DNA of 64,000 nt from JALYQB01 sp035640155 (GTDB lineage: Bacteria; Actinomycetota; Actinomycetes; Mycobacteriales; Pseudonocardiaceae), in assembly GCA_035640155.1 (NCBI GenBank), contig DASQWR010000240.1, positions 24,156 to 88,155 on the forward strand, in the 5' to 3' direction. Both the position numbers and the translations under genes were made by a program. Each line of letters opens with the position of its first letter. Positions within the stretch are counted from its first letter, which is position 1. The notes under the pieces are model-generated. The model had not been told where the DNA came from. It worked only from the letters and a program-made list of their open reading frames with translations, and did no database searches. Shown piece by piece: positions 1 through 8,754 of the stretch.

Positions 1-3000
1 AATCTCCGGGTGCACAACTGCTTCATCCTGTCGGTCGACGACACGATGGAGTCGATCCTGAACTGGTACCGCGAGGAGGGACTGATCTTCAAGGGCGGTT
101 CCGGTGCCGGGCTGAACCTCTCCCGGATCCGGTCGTCGAACGAGTTGCTGTCCTCTGGCGGCACCGCGTCCGGCCCGGTGTCGTTCATGCGTGGGGCCGA
201 CGCCTCGGCGGGCACCATCAAGTCCGGTGGCGCCACCCGGCGGGCGGCGAAGATGGTGGTGCTCGACGTCGATCACCCGGACATCTCCGAGTTCGTCCAG
301 ACCAAGGCCGCCGAGGAGCGCAAGATTCGCGTGCTCCGCGACGCGGGTTACGACATGGACCTCGGCGGCAAGGACATCACCTCGGTGCAGTACCAGAACG
401 CGAACAACTCGGTGCGGGTGTCCGACGAGTTCATGCACGCGGTGGAGACCGACGGGGAGTTCGGGCTGCGGGCTCGGATGACCGGCGAGGTGATCGAGAC
501 CGTGCGCGCCAAGGAGCTGTTCCGCGAGATCACCCAGGCGGCCTGGGAGTGCGCCGACCCGGGTCTGCAGTACGACGACACGATCAACGACTGGCACACC
601 TGCCCGGAGTCCGGTCGTATCACCGCGTCTAATCCATGCTCCGAGTACCTTCACCTGGACAACTCGAGTTGCAATCTGGCGTCGCTGAACCTGATGAAGT
701 TCCTCCGCGACGACCTCACGTTCGACTCGGAGCGGTTCGTGAAGACCGTCGAGCTGGTCATCACCGCGATGGACATCTCGATCTGCTTCGCCGACTTCCC
801 GACCGAGGCGATCACAGACACCACCCGGAGATTCCGCCAGCTGGGCATCGGCTATGCCAACCTCGGCGCGCTGTTGATGGCGACCGGACACGCGTACGAC
901 TCCGAGGGCGGTCGCGCGCTGGCCACGTCGATCACCTCCCTCATGACCGGCGTCGCGTACCGGCGGTCCGCCGAGCTCGCCGCGGTGGTCGGGCCTTACG
1001 AGGGTTATGCCCGCAACGCCGAGCCGCACCAGCGGGTGATGCGCAAGCACGCCGCGGCGAACGACCTGATCCGCACCTGTCACCACAACGACCGGGCCGT
1101 ACAGAAAGCGGCCACCACGGCGTGGCAGGAGGGGATCAGGCTCGGCGAGAAGAACGGGTGGCGAAACGCGCAGGCCAGTGTGCTCGCGCCGACGGGCTGT
1201 CTGACCGGAGACACTCTTGTCACGACGGACCGCGGTCTGGCCAGGCTCAGTGAACTCGGCGACATCTACGGCGACCGCTGGCAGCCGCTGGATGCCTTGG
1301 TATCCAGCGACGAGGGGCCGCAGCGCGCCACCCGATTTTTTGTGAATGGGGAGGAGCCGACACGCCGCATCGTGACCAAGGGCGGCTACCGGATCCAGGG
1401 CACCCTGACCCACCGCGTGAAGGTAGTCGACGAGCGAACGGGATGCTGGATGTGGAAGCGTCTCGCCGAAATCCTCAAGGGCGACATCGTGCCGATGCAG
1501 CTGGGAACGTTGGTCGGGGCGCCACGTGACGTCCCATTGCCCGTCCTGGATCAGGCCTACAACGCCGATGACCGCAGCGTGCGCGTGCCGGAACGGGTGG
1601 ATGCGGACCTGGCGGAGCTGGTCGGCTACTTCATGGGCGATGGCAGTCTGCATGCAAAAGGCGTTCGATTCTGCGTTGCAGATGCAGATCTCGATGTGGC
1701 CGACCGCCTGCGGATCCTGTCAAAGAGCCTGTTCGATCTGGAGCCCGTTGTCGCCAACTGCGCCGGGTATCAAGAGGTTGTCCTGCCGTCCGTTCGTCTG
1801 GCCCGGTGGTGGCGAGCCGCAGGCTTCGGCAAGACTTTGCCGAACGAGTTCCACTCCGGTAATGGATGGGGGCCTAGCGTGCCTTCTGCCCTGCTGGAAA
1901 GCAACGACCGAGACGTGTACGCGGCCTTCTGTCGTGGACTGTTCGAGGCAGCCGGTACGGTCCTGGACGGTGTACCGGGTATCACCACGTCTTCCTGCGG
2001 GTTCGCTGACGAGTTGCGTACGCTGTTGCTCGCTCTCGGCTTCGTCACGACCACGCGTCGAGTTGGCGGTGGCTGGGGCGAAACCATGATGCAGGTGCGG
2101 CTGCGTAACAACGTCGATGCCCTGAGGTTCGACGAAGAGATCGGGTTCCTGTCAGAGCGTAAGGCGCTGCTGCTGGCGTCGGATGTTCTCAAGGCGACTG
2201 GAGATCCTCGTGTGGAGCGTGTCTTGGGATACGTGTTCGAGCAGGTTGCAGAGAATGAGGACGGTGGAGTCCAGCCAACCTTCGATCTGTCGGTGCCGTC
2301 GAACGTCACCTATGTGGCTTCCGGGTTCGTCAGCCATAACACCATCGGCTTCATGATGGACTGCGACACCACCGGTGTCGAGCCGGATTTCTCGCTGGTG
2401 AAGTTCAAGAAGCTCGTCGGCGGTGGATCGATGCAGATCGTGAACCAGACGGTGCCCAAGGGTCTGGCAGCGCTCGGTTACCTGGCGGAGCAGAGCGAGG
2501 CGGTTGTCGAGTACATCTCCGAGCACGGTCATGTCATCAACGCGCCGGGGCTGCGTCCCGAGCACTACGAGGTGTTCGACTGCGCGATGGGCGAGCGGGC
2601 AATCGTGCCGATGGGTCACATCCGGATGATGGCAGCCGTACAGCCATTTATCTCGGGCGGGATCTCGAAGACGGTAAATATGCCGGAGACGGCCACCGTC
2701 GACGAGGTGGAGGAGATCTACTTCGAGTCCTGGAAGCTCGGGATCAAGGCGCTCGCGATCTACCGGGACAACTGCAAGGTTGGCCAACCGCTGTCCACCG
2801 CGAGGACATCGGCACCGGTCGGCGAGGTGGACAAGGTGGTCGTCGAGGGCCGGCCGGTGCGCAGACGGCTGCCCAAGAAGCGCCCGAGTGAGACGGTGTC
2901 GTTCACCGTCGGCGGTGCCGAGGGCTACCTGACGGCCGGTTCGTACCCGGACGACGGGCTCGGCGAGATCTTCGTCAAGATGTCCAAGCAGGGCTCGACC

Positions 3001-3516
3001 CTGGCTGGGGTCATGGATGCCTTCTCGATGGGGATCTCTATAGCGCTGCAGTACGGCGTGCCGCTGGAGACCTACGTCTCGAAGTTCGTCAACATGCGCT
3101 TCGAGCCGGCGGGCATGACCGACGACCCGGACGTGCGGATGGCGACCAGTGTGGTGGACTACCTGTTCCGCCGGATCGCGCTGGACCACCTGCCGTACGA
3201 GAAGCGGGCACAGCTTGGTATCTTCTCCGCCGAGGAGCGTGCCGCGCAGGTGGCGGCGGACTACGGCCCCGTGGACGGCGACGATCAGGTCGACGTCGAG
3301 GGCATGCGCACCACGGTGGATGCCAGCAGTGTCCCGCCGCCCACCCCGGAGACACGCCCGGCGCCAATCTCGGTGGGCAGCTCCACCGAGCTGCTCGAGC
3401 TACAGATGGGTAAGGCGGCCGACGCCCCGCTGTGCATGACGTGCGGGACGAAGATGCGCCCCGCCGGCTCGTGCTACGTCTGCGAGGGCTGCGGCTCCAC
3501 CAGCGGCTGCAGCTGA
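1..3516 (+). CDS. nrdJ: Vitamin B12-dependent (class II) ribonucleotide reductase, 5'-truncated, intein-containing
   Basis: Reduces ribonucleotides to deoxyribonucleotides using adenosylcobalamin. The reading frame is open from the first base, so the N-terminus lies outside the window. Visible family marks are the GGSGAGLNLSRIRS segment, the NPCSE active-site cysteine motif, SVLAPTG/TIGFMMDCDTTG split by an intein, a TSCPD-like domain (GSTLAGVMDAFSMGISIALQ), and a C-terminal cysteine-rich tail (CMTCG...CYVCEGCG) typical of redox/zinc tails in this class. Without the 381-residue intein the visible extein is about 790 residues. A strong hairpin follows the stop codon, and the next gene (PAC2) converges on it. 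In actinobacteria nrdJ usually sits next to nrdR/lexA, which would be upstream of this window. Identification is firm; only the 5' end is missing. Confidence 0.97.
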   Translation, partial: NLRVHNCFILSVDDTMESILNWYREEGLIFKGGSGAGLNLSRIRSSNELLSSGGTASGPVSFMRGADASAGTIKSGGATRRAAKMVVLDVDHPDISEFVQTKAAEERKIRVLRDAGYDMDLGGKDITSVQYQNANNSVRVSDEFMHAVETDGEFGLRARMTGEVIETVRAKELFREITQAAWECADPGLQYDDTINDWHTCPESGRITASNPCSEYLHLDNSSCNLASLNLMKFLRDDLTFDSERFVKTVELVITAMDISICFADFPTEAITDTTRRFRQLGIGYANLGALLMATGHAYDSEGGRALATSITSLMTGVAYRRSAELAAVVGPYEGYARNAEPHQRVMRKHAAANDLIRTCHHNDRAVQKAATTAWQEGIRLGEKNGWRNAQASVLAPTGCLTGDTLVTTDRGLARLSELGDIYGDRWQPLDALVSSDEGPQRATRFFVNGEEPTRRIVTKGGYRIQGTLTHRVKVVDERTGCWMWKRLAEILKGDIVPMQLGTLVGAPRDVPLPVLDQAYNADDRSVRVPERVDADLAELVGYFMGDGSLHAKGVRFCVADADLDVADRLRILSKSLFDLEPVVANCAGYQEVVLPSVRLARWWRAAGFGKTLPNEFHSGNGWGPSVPSALLESNDRDVYAAFCRGLFEAAGTVLDGVPGITTSSCGFADELRTLLLALGFVTTTRRVGGGWGETMMQVRLRNNVDALRFDEEIGFLSERKALLLASDVLKATGDPRVERVLGYVFEQVAENEDGGVQPTFDLSVPSNVTYVASGFVSHNTIGFMMDCDTTGVEPDFSLVKFKKLVGGGSMQIVNQTVPKGLAALGYLAEQSEAVVEYISEHGHVINAPGLRPEHYEVFDCAMGERAIVPMGHIRMMAAVQPFISGGISKTVNMPETATVDEVEEIYFESWKLGIKALAIYRDNCKVGQPLSTARTSAPVGEVDKVVVEGRPVRRRLPKKRPSETVSFTVGGAEGYLTAGSYPDDGLGEIFVKMSKQGSTLAGVMDAFSMGISIALQYGVPLETYVSKFVNMRFEPAGMTDDPDVRMATSVVDYLFRRIALDHLPYEKRAQLGIFSAEERAAQVAADYGPVDGDDQVDVEGMRTTVDASSVPPPTPETRPAPISVGSSTELLELQMGKAADAPLCMTCGTKMRPAGSCYVCEGCGSTSGCS
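1198..2340 (+). mobile_element. Intein with LAGLIDADG-type homing endonuclease domain inside nrdJ
   Basis: A 381-residue in-frame insertion begins with Cys (CLTGDTLVTTDRG) and ends with VSHN, followed by Thr as the first C-extein residue; Cys1, penultimate His and terminal Asn are the splicing residues. It interrupts the highly conserved APTG/TIGFMMDCD segment of the reductase. Block B lies around GTLTHRVKVVD. Two LAGLIDADG-like motifs are visible: LVGYFMGDGSL at about intein residue 143, which keeps its last Asp, and FCRGLFEAAGTV at about residue 246, where the catalytic Asp is replaced by Ala. Splicing therefore looks intact while nuclease activity is probably lost or reduced to nicking. 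Base composition is less GC-rich than the extein (for example the run gattttttgtgaatg), as expected of a horizontally acquired element. Confidence 0.95.
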
Positions 3517-3530
3517 CCACGCAGCCTGCT

Positions 3531-3562
3531 CCGGTGGGAGCGGCGAGGGCCGCTCCCACCGG
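3531..3562. terminator. Bidirectional hairpin terminator between nrdJ and PAC2 gene
   Basis: A perfect 14-bp inverted repeat (ccggtgggagcggc / gccgctcccaccgg) with a 4-base loop (gagg) lies 14 bases after the nrdJ stop and 5 bases before the end of the convergent PAC2 gene. There is no T-run, as is usual in actinobacteria, so it would serve as an I-shaped terminator for both transcripts. Confidence 0.8.
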
Positions 3563-3567
3563 ATAGC

Positions 3568-4503
3568 TCAGGTGGCAGTGCCGCCCTGCTCGGCATCGCC
3601 CTGCTCGGCGAGGAACTGCTCGAGCTCGGCACCGATCTCGTCTGCGGTCGGCAGGTTCTCGGCGTCGGCGGCGAGCAGCGAGCGGCGACCGCGCGTCTCG
3701 ACCGCCTGGTCGAACTGCTGCTCGAGGTGCCGGACCACGTTGGCGACCTCCTGGGAGCTTCCGACCTGCTCGTCGACCTCGGCGCGCATCCGCTCGGCTG
3801 CGGAGCGCAGCTCCTCGACGGGCACCGCGAGGCCACTGGTGCTGCGCAGCTGCTCCAGCAGGCCCCGTGCGGCCTCCGGGTACTCCATCCTGGCCAGGTA
3901 GTGCGGCACGTGCGCGGCGAAGCCGACGGCGTCGTGCCCGGCCTCACCCAAGCGGAGCTCGAGCAGCGCTGAGACGCTTGCCGGCACCTCGACGGTCCCG
4001 AACCAGGATTCGTGGCCGGCGACGAGCTCCGGACGGGTGGCGTGCGCGGTGAGGGTGAACGGGCGGGTGTGCGGTACCGCCATGGGCACCGCGTCGAGCC
4101 CGACCGTGAGCCGGACGCCGAACCGCTCGACCAGCTCGGTCACCGCGCGGACGAAGCGCTCCCACTGCAGGTCGGGCTCGGACCCGGCCAGCAGCAGGAA
4201 CGGCGTTCCGTCGCTGTCGAGGACCTCGTACAGGGCGAGCTCGGGCTGGGCGTAGCTCCCCCAGTGGTCCCCCTCGAACGTCATGACGGGACGGCGCGAG
4301 CGGTAGTCCAACAGCTGATCGACATCGAACGTGGCGACAAGGCGGTGTTCCAAGTGCTCCAGCAGGTGCTCAACGGCGCGTCGCCCGCCATGGCCAGCGT
4401 CGATGAACCCGGCGAGTCCGTGCACCAGCACCGGACCCTCCGCGGGTCCCGGCGCGCTGGCCTCGCCCTCGATCCGGTACAGCTCACTTGTCGGCTCGGT
4501 CAC
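3568..4503 (-). CDS. PAC2 family protein
   Basis: The 311-residue product belongs to the PAC2 (proteasome assembly chaperone 2-like) family, comparable by position to M. tuberculosis Rv2714. The N-terminal half carries the family pattern VLVHGLAGFIDAGHGGRRA and the TFDVDQLLDYRSRRP segment; the middle holds PFLLLAGSEPDLQWERF; the C-terminal 90 residues are Glu/Gln-rich and probably coiled. The GTG start at 4503 (VTEPTSELYRIEG) was chosen because family similarity begins there; the frame stays open for another 41 codons upstream with no better start. Transcription converges on nrdJ. The molecular role in actinobacteria is not established, although proteasome-carrying actinobacteria commonly encode several PAC2 proteins. 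Confidence 0.88.
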   Translation of the reverse strand: MTEPTSELYRIEGEASAPGPAEGPVLVHGLAGFIDAGHGGRRAVEHLLEHLEHRLVATFDVDQLLDYRSRRPVMTFEGDHWGSYAQPELALYEVLDSDGTPFLLLAGSEPDLQWERFVRAVTELVERFGVRLTVGLDAVPMAVPHTRPFTLTAHATRPELVAGHESWFGTVEVPASVSALLELRLGEAGHDAVGFAAHVPHYLARMEYPEAARGLLEQLRSTSGLAVPVEELRSAAERMRAEVDEQVGSSQEVANVVRHLEQQFDQAVETRGRRSLLAADAENLPTADEIGAELEQFLAEQGDAEQGGTAT

Positions 4504-4682
4504 TGCAGCCTCGCTTTCGTCGGTTCTCACGATGTGCAACGCCGCAGGCCCCCTGATCCATCCCCCAATCCATCTCGCAGAGGCGTCATCGGCACACCCA
4601 CCCCCAGGCCTCCCTGTTACTGGCAACGACTATCGTTTACGCTCACCCCTGACCGATCACTATCCGGAAGAGACTCACCACT

Positions 4683-5675
4683 GTGCGTATCGCCTTCGTC
4701 GGCAAGGGTGGCAGCGGAAAGACGACGCTGTCGGCCCTGTTCACCCGCCACCTCGCAGCGCTCGGGCGCCCCGTCCTCGCAATCGACGCGGACATCAACC
4801 AGCACCTGGGCCAGGCCCTCGGTCTCGGTGACGCTGCCGTCGCCGCGATCCCGCCACTCGGCACGGATCTGCCCTGGATCAAAGACCACCTGCGCGGGGA
4901 CAACCCCCGGATCGCCTCCACCTCGGCGATGATCAAGACGACGCCACCCGGGCGGGGGTCCCGGCTGCTGCGGCTGGACCCGGGCGACGAGCTGCACCGG
5001 CGGTTCGCCCGGCCCGCCGGTGGCGTGCACCTGATGCTCACCGGGGAGTTCGAGTCCGACGACATCGGCGTCTCCTGCTACCACTCCAAGACCGGGGCCG
5101 TGGAGCTCTACCTCAATCACCTGCTCGACGGGCCGGGGGAGTACGTGGTGGTGGACATGACCGCCGGTGCGGACGTGCTCGCCTCCGGGCTGTTCACCCG
5201 GTTCGACCTGGTGGTGCTGGTGAGCGAGCCGACCCGGCGCGGGGTGGGGGTGCACCGGCAGTTCCGGGAGCACGCCGAGGGGCACGCGGTGCGGCTGGCG
5301 GTGGTGGGCAACAAGGTGGCCGGGGCGGACGACGAGGCCTGGCTGCGTGCGCAGCTCGGGGACGCGTTGCTCGCGACCGTCGGCCAGTCCGCGTGGGTGC
5401 GGGCGGCCGAGCAGGGGCGTGCCCCGGAGTTCTCGCTCGTCGAGGCCGGTACCCGGGCGGCCCTCGACACGGTGCTCGACGAGCTCGACGGCCTGCAGCG
5501 CGACTGGGAGGCCTACCACCGCGACACCGTGCACTTCCACCTGCGCAATGCAGCTGCCTGGGGCAGCCGTTCGGCGGGCGTGGACCTCGCCGAGCAGGTG
5601 GACCCTGAGTTCGTCCCGGGTCCGGCGGCGCTGCGCGCCGGCCCGGTCTCCGTGGGCGCCGTGCCCGCGGACTGA
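4683..5675 (+). CDS. MinD/CooC-like P-loop ATPase
   Basis: The product is a 330-residue cytoplasmic ATPase of the deviant-Walker SIMIBI class. The N-terminus reads MRIAFVGKGGSGKTTLSALF, with the KGGxGKT Walker A containing the signature lysine, followed by VLAIDADINQHLGQALGLG (switch I-like). VVDMTAGADVLASGLFTRFD is the Walker B region and VVGNKV is the nucleotide-specificity motif. CooC-type members of this group drive metal insertion or maturation of enzymes; the substrate here cannot be read from the sequence. The GTG start directly precedes the P-loop as usual. The gene is divergent from the PAC2 gene and lies 23 bases upstream of a small conserved protein (5699-6094) that probably shares its transcript. 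Confidence 0.85.
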   Translation: MRIAFVGKGGSGKTTLSALFTRHLAALGRPVLAIDADINQHLGQALGLGDAAVAAIPPLGTDLPWIKDHLRGDNPRIASTSAMIKTTPPGRGSRLLRLDPGDELHRRFARPAGGVHLMLTGEFESDDIGVSCYHSKTGAVELYLNHLLDGPGEYVVVDMTAGADVLASGLFTRFDLVVLVSEPTRRGVGVHRQFREHAEGHAVRLAVVGNKVAGADDEAWLRAQLGDALLATVGQSAWVRAAEQGRAPEFSLVEAGTRAALDTVLDELDGLQRDWEAYHRDTVHFHLRNAAAWGSRSAGVDLAEQVDPEFVPGPAALRAGPVSVGAVPAD

Positions 5676-5698
5676 AACACCCGACCCTGGAGGATCGA

Positions 5699-6094
5699 AT
5701 GTCGCTGGACGTCCCACCCACCATAATCGAAGCAGCCGAGCGCGGTGAGCTCGACGATGCCGAGTTCGTCGCCGTCGTGCGGAGCTCGCTGCCCTACGCC
5801 TGGCAGGTCATCTCCGGCGTGGTCGGCGACCTCGCCCTCGACCCCGAGGCCGAGCGGGCGGACCACTCGGTGCCCCCACCCAACGAGGCCGCCCGGGGGC
5901 AGTTGCTGCGGGCGTTGGCCAGCGACGCGATCCGGGGTGCGCTGCAGCGCCACTTCGGGGTGCAGCTCGCCTTCCAGAACTGCCACCGGGTCGCCGCGTT
6001 CCGCCCCGAGGCCGTCGGTGGTGAGCGCTACCGGAGGTTCATCTCGCCGCGCGAGCAGGTGCTGAACCAGACCCCACAGCTGCGGGACTGCTGA
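5699..6094 (+). CDS. Conserved hypothetical protein, probable partner of the upstream ATPase
   Basis: The 131-residue soluble protein begins MSLDVPPTIIEAAERGELDDAEFV and has no membrane segment or signal peptide. An ATG start is preceded by GGAGG (ccctggaggatcga), a good ribosome-binding site. The central part (SLPYAWQVISGVVGDL) and the segment FGVQLAFQNCHRVAAF look structured. I do not recognise a named domain. The 23-base gap to the MinD/CooC-like ATPase suggests co-translation, so a role as substrate, scaffold or specificity factor for that ATPase is the natural guess, but this is inference from position only. Confidence 0.72.
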   Translation: MSLDVPPTIIEAAERGELDDAEFVAVVRSSLPYAWQVISGVVGDLALDPEAERADHSVPPPNEAARGQLLRALASDAIRGALQRHFGVQLAFQNCHRVAAFRPEAVGGERYRRFISPREQVLNQTPQLRDC

Positions 6095-6204
6095 ACGGGA
6101 GGACTGCTGAGTCCCGGGTGGGGGATGCGGCTGTTCGCGTGTCCTCCACCGGGCCACCAATGATCGACTTTCGTGAACCGGCTCGGTGCGGGCAGTCTCA
6201 ACGG

Positions 6205-6822
6205 GTGTCGTCGGGATCTCGTCACCTCCAGGCCTTTCTCGCAGCCGCCGCCCGCAACCCGCAGGCGGTGGGCGCGGTGGCCCCCACCTCGGCCCGCCTC
6301 GCCGAACGGCTGGCCGGAATCGTCCCGGGCACCGGTGAGCCGGTGGTCGTCGAGCTCGGCCCCGGCACCGGCCCCACCACGGCGGCGGTGCAGCACCGGC
6401 TTGCCGGCCGGGGTCGGCACCTCGCCGTGGAGCTCGACCCGGTGCTTGCCCAGCACGTCGCGCGCGAGCAACCCGGTGCCGAGGTGGTCGTCGGCGACGC
6501 GACCGCCCTCGATGACCTGCTCGCCGAGCGGGGCATCCCGGAGGTGGACGCGGTGGTCTCGGGACTGCCGTGGTCGCTGATCCGGCCCGACGCGCAACGC
6601 GCCATCCTCGACGCCGTGACGCGGGCGCTGCGCCCCGGTGCCCCCTTCACCACGATCGCCTACCTGCACGCGCTGCCGATGGGCGGTGCCCGCCGCTTCC
6701 GGGCGCTGCTCGACGAGGTGTTCGACGAGGTGCTCACCACCCGCACGGTGTGGCGCAATCTGCCCCCCGCAGTGACCTACGTGTGCCGGCGCCCGCGAAC
6801 GCCCGTCGGGCGCGTCAGCTGA
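6205..6822 (+). CDS. Class I SAM-dependent methyltransferase (phospholipid N-methyltransferase-like)
   Basis: This 205-residue enzyme has a glycine-rich SAM-binding motif I VVVELGPGTGPTT, an acidic motif II (LAVELDPVLAQHV), a motif III region (EVVVGDAT) and VVSGLPWSLI as motif IV. It is closest to the small methyltransferases annotated as phospholipid N-methyltransferase or rRNA adenine dimethylase-like in actinobacteria. The N-terminal HLQAFLAAAARNPQAVGAVAPTS is characteristic of that group. The GTG at 6205 was chosen because similarity starts right after it; an in-frame ATG at 6160 is possible. The substrate is unknown. The next gene, a lipoprotein, starts 17 bases after the stop. Confidence 0.82.
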   Translation: MSSGSRHLQAFLAAAARNPQAVGAVAPTSARLAERLAGIVPGTGEPVVVELGPGTGPTTAAVQHRLAGRGRHLAVELDPVLAQHVAREQPGAEVVVGDATALDDLLAERGIPEVDAVVSGLPWSLIRPDAQRAILDAVTRALRPGAPFTTIAYLHALPMGGARRFRALLDEVFDEVLTTRTVWRNLPPAVTYVCRRPRTPVGRVS

Positions 6823-6839
6823 GCACGGGTGGACGGGGC

Positions 6840-7526
6840 ATGCCCACCGCTGGGAGTACCGCGGCCCGGTACGCGGCTGTGCTCCTCGCCGCAGCCGTGC
6901 TCGCGGGGTGTACGCGAGAGGTCGCGGGTACACCGCAGCCCGCGGACGCGGCGGGTTACTCGAGTCCGGCACCGACCCGGACGGTGCTGCGGGACGCCCT
7001 GTTGCCGGCCGGGGCGTTGCCCCCCGGGCCGCAGTACCAGGTGCTCACCACGGTGCCCGACCTCGGCGGGCTCGCTGAGATGGTCGAGTCCGTACAGCCC
7101 CCCGAATGCCGCCGGGTGCTGGAGCTGGTCGCCACCGCTGCCGGAGAGGTCGACGAGGTGGCCGCGGTAAGTGGGGCCTCGACGGACGGGTTCATCGCGA
7201 TCGGGTTGCTGCGGGGCGAGGATCTGCTTGAGCTCACCGTGCTGGAGGCTGGGTTGCGCGCGTGCCCCTCCTACGGCATCGATGCCGGGGGCGCCCGAGT
7301 GCAGGCCGATCAGCAAGTGCAGCCCCCGCCCGGACTGGGTGCTGACGTCGAGTTGTACTACACCAGCACCGTCACGGCGCCCGGGGCGCCGCCGCTACAG
7401 CAGGCCTCGGTGGTGCTGCGGGACGGGGACGTGCAGATCTCGGTGAACACCGCGGGAACGTTCACTGCCGGGGTGGTGGAACTCGCTCGCACATCGCTGG
7501 AACGCAAGCGCGACGTGCTGGGCTGA
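6840..7526 (+). CDS. Secreted lipoprotein, sensor-domain-like
   Basis: The 228-residue protein begins with a lipoprotein signal peptide: a short positively charged start, a hydrophobic stretch (AAVLLAAAVL) and the lipobox LAGC at residues 20-23, so the mature chain is predicted to be lipid-anchored at the outer face of the membrane. The rest has two cysteine-containing segments (QPPECRRVLEL and RACPSYGID) that could form a disulfide, as in the PknH-type extracellular sensor domains of actinobacterial lipoproteins. The ATG is at the end of a ggacggggc stretch. The ligand is unknown. The gene follows the methyltransferase closely and may be co-transcribed with it. Confidence 0.8.
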   Translation: MPTAGSTAARYAAVLLAAAVLAGCTREVAGTPQPADAAGYSSPAPTRTVLRDALLPAGALPPGPQYQVLTTVPDLGGLAEMVESVQPPECRRVLELVATAAGEVDEVAAVSGASTDGFIAIGLLRGEDLLELTVLEAGLRACPSYGIDAGGARVQADQQVQPPPGLGADVELYYTSTVTAPGAPPLQQASVVLRDGDVQISVNTAGTFTAGVVELARTSLERKRDVLG

Positions 7527-7649
7527 CCCGCGCGGGACACGAAGCCACCAGCGACGCAGGGCATGGCGCCGCTTGTCCCCAAGCATGACCTGTCCACAGG
7601 TCCATGGGCACTCGCTGTCCCGGCCCGCCGCCGCATCGCATCGTGAGGT

Positions 7650-8699
7650 ATGAGCGCAGCATCCCCCACCCGCGTCCGCCTCACCGATCCCAGCGAGTTG
7701 ATCGCCGCCGTGCCGCACCTGCTCGGGTTCCACCCGCGCGACTCACTCGTGGTGATCAGCCTCGATGGGCGGCGCCTGGGCGTGACGCTGCGTGCCGACC
7801 TGGTCGACCCGGAGCACCGGGAGCTCCTCGCCGAGCAACTGACCGGCCCGCTGGTGCACCAGCAGCTCACCGGGGTCGTGCTGCTGGTCGTCGGCGCGCT
7901 GTCGGGGCGGGTCGGCGGTCCCGGCGGTGATCCCGGTAGCGCGGAACTGCCGCACCGCTGCCTCGTCGACACCGTGGACGACGTGCTGGCCGCCCAGGGG
8001 ATCGGTGTGCAACACGCCCTGTGGGCGGCTTCGACGAGCCCAGGGGCAGGCTGGTGCTGCTATGACGAACTGGGCTGCGCGGGTGCGGTAGGTGACCCCG
8101 CCGCCTCGCCGATGGCGGCGGCGACGGTCGCGGCCGGCGCGGTGACCTTCGCCAGCCGGGAGGAGCTCGCCGGCCTGCTCACCCCGGATCCCGCGGAGGC
8201 GCTCGCCCGGCGCGGCAGGCTGTTGGCGGCTGCCGACGTGGAGCATCCGCTGGACTCGGCGACGGCCGCGCGGCGGGTCGAGCGGTTGGGGCAGCTGCAC
8301 GCTGCCACGGCAATGGGTGCCCTGGTGCTCGACGATGCAGGCGTGGTGGAGGTCGCCTCCGCACTCTGCGATCACCGGGTCCGGGACAGGTGCCTGGCGT
8401 GGAGCGTCGGCACCGGTGCGGCAGCCGCCGAGCAGCTGTGGCTGGCACTGGTGCGGGCCACCCCAGCCCCGCAGCGCGCCGAACCTGCCGCGCTGCTGGC
8501 GTGCACCGCCTACCTGCGGGGTGACGGTGCGCTGGCCGGGCTCGCCCTGGAGGTCGCGCTCGCCGCCTGCCCGGAGCACGCCCTGGCCGGGCTGCTGCGC
8601 GCTGCGCTGGACGGCGGCCTGCCACCCGACCTGCTGCGCAGTGTTGCGCGGGACGCGGCGGCGGCCGCCAGCGAGGTGCTGGACTCTGACGAGGAATGA
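7650..8699 (+). CDS. DUF4192 family protein
   Basis: The 349-residue protein shows the opening of the actinobacterial DUF4192 family: RVRLTDPSELIAAVPHLLGF followed by HPRDSLVVISLDG. The whole chain is alanine-, leucine- and valine-rich without a clear membrane span. Later conserved-looking parts are the CCYDELGC segment and a helical C-terminal half (ARCLAWSVG-type region, then PEHALAGLLRAAL). DUF4192 proteins are common and single-copy in actinobacteria; no function has been assigned that I know of. The gene is monocistronic between the lipoprotein and a tandem-repeat tract that separates it from convergent galE. The ATG start gives a short 5' region without a strong Shine-Dalgarno sequence. 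Confidence 0.87.
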   Translation: MSAASPTRVRLTDPSELIAAVPHLLGFHPRDSLVVISLDGRRLGVTLRADLVDPEHRELLAEQLTGPLVHQQLTGVVLLVVGALSGRVGGPGGDPGSAELPHRCLVDTVDDVLAAQGIGVQHALWAASTSPGAGWCCYDELGCAGAVGDPAASPMAAATVAAGAVTFASREELAGLLTPDPAEALARRGRLLAAADVEHPLDSATAARRVERLGQLHAATAMGALVLDDAGVVEVASALCDHRVRDRCLAWSVGTGAAAAEQLWLALVRATPAPQRAEPAALLACTAYLRGDGALAGLALEVALAACPEHALAGLLRAALDGGLPPDLLRSVARDAAAAASEVLDSDEE

Positions 8700-8743
8700 C
8701 GGGGACGAGGAATGACGGGGGCGAGGAATGACGGGGGCGAGGG
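8689..8743. repeat. Short tandem repeat, about 16-17 bp, 3.5 copies
   Basis: The unit gacgaggaatgacgggg is repeated with single-base differences from the last codons of the DUF4192 gene to just before the end of convergent galE. The first copy supplies the DUF4192 stop codon (gaatga). It occupies the place where a terminator between converging genes would be expected. Confidence 0.85.
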
Positions 8744-8754
8744 GTGGACGGAGA

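Noticed and set aside
2152..3189. A 345-codon minus-strand frame within nrdJ
   Set aside because: His/Arg/Gly-rich shadow of the reductase coding strand with no domain, start signal or conservation-like pattern.
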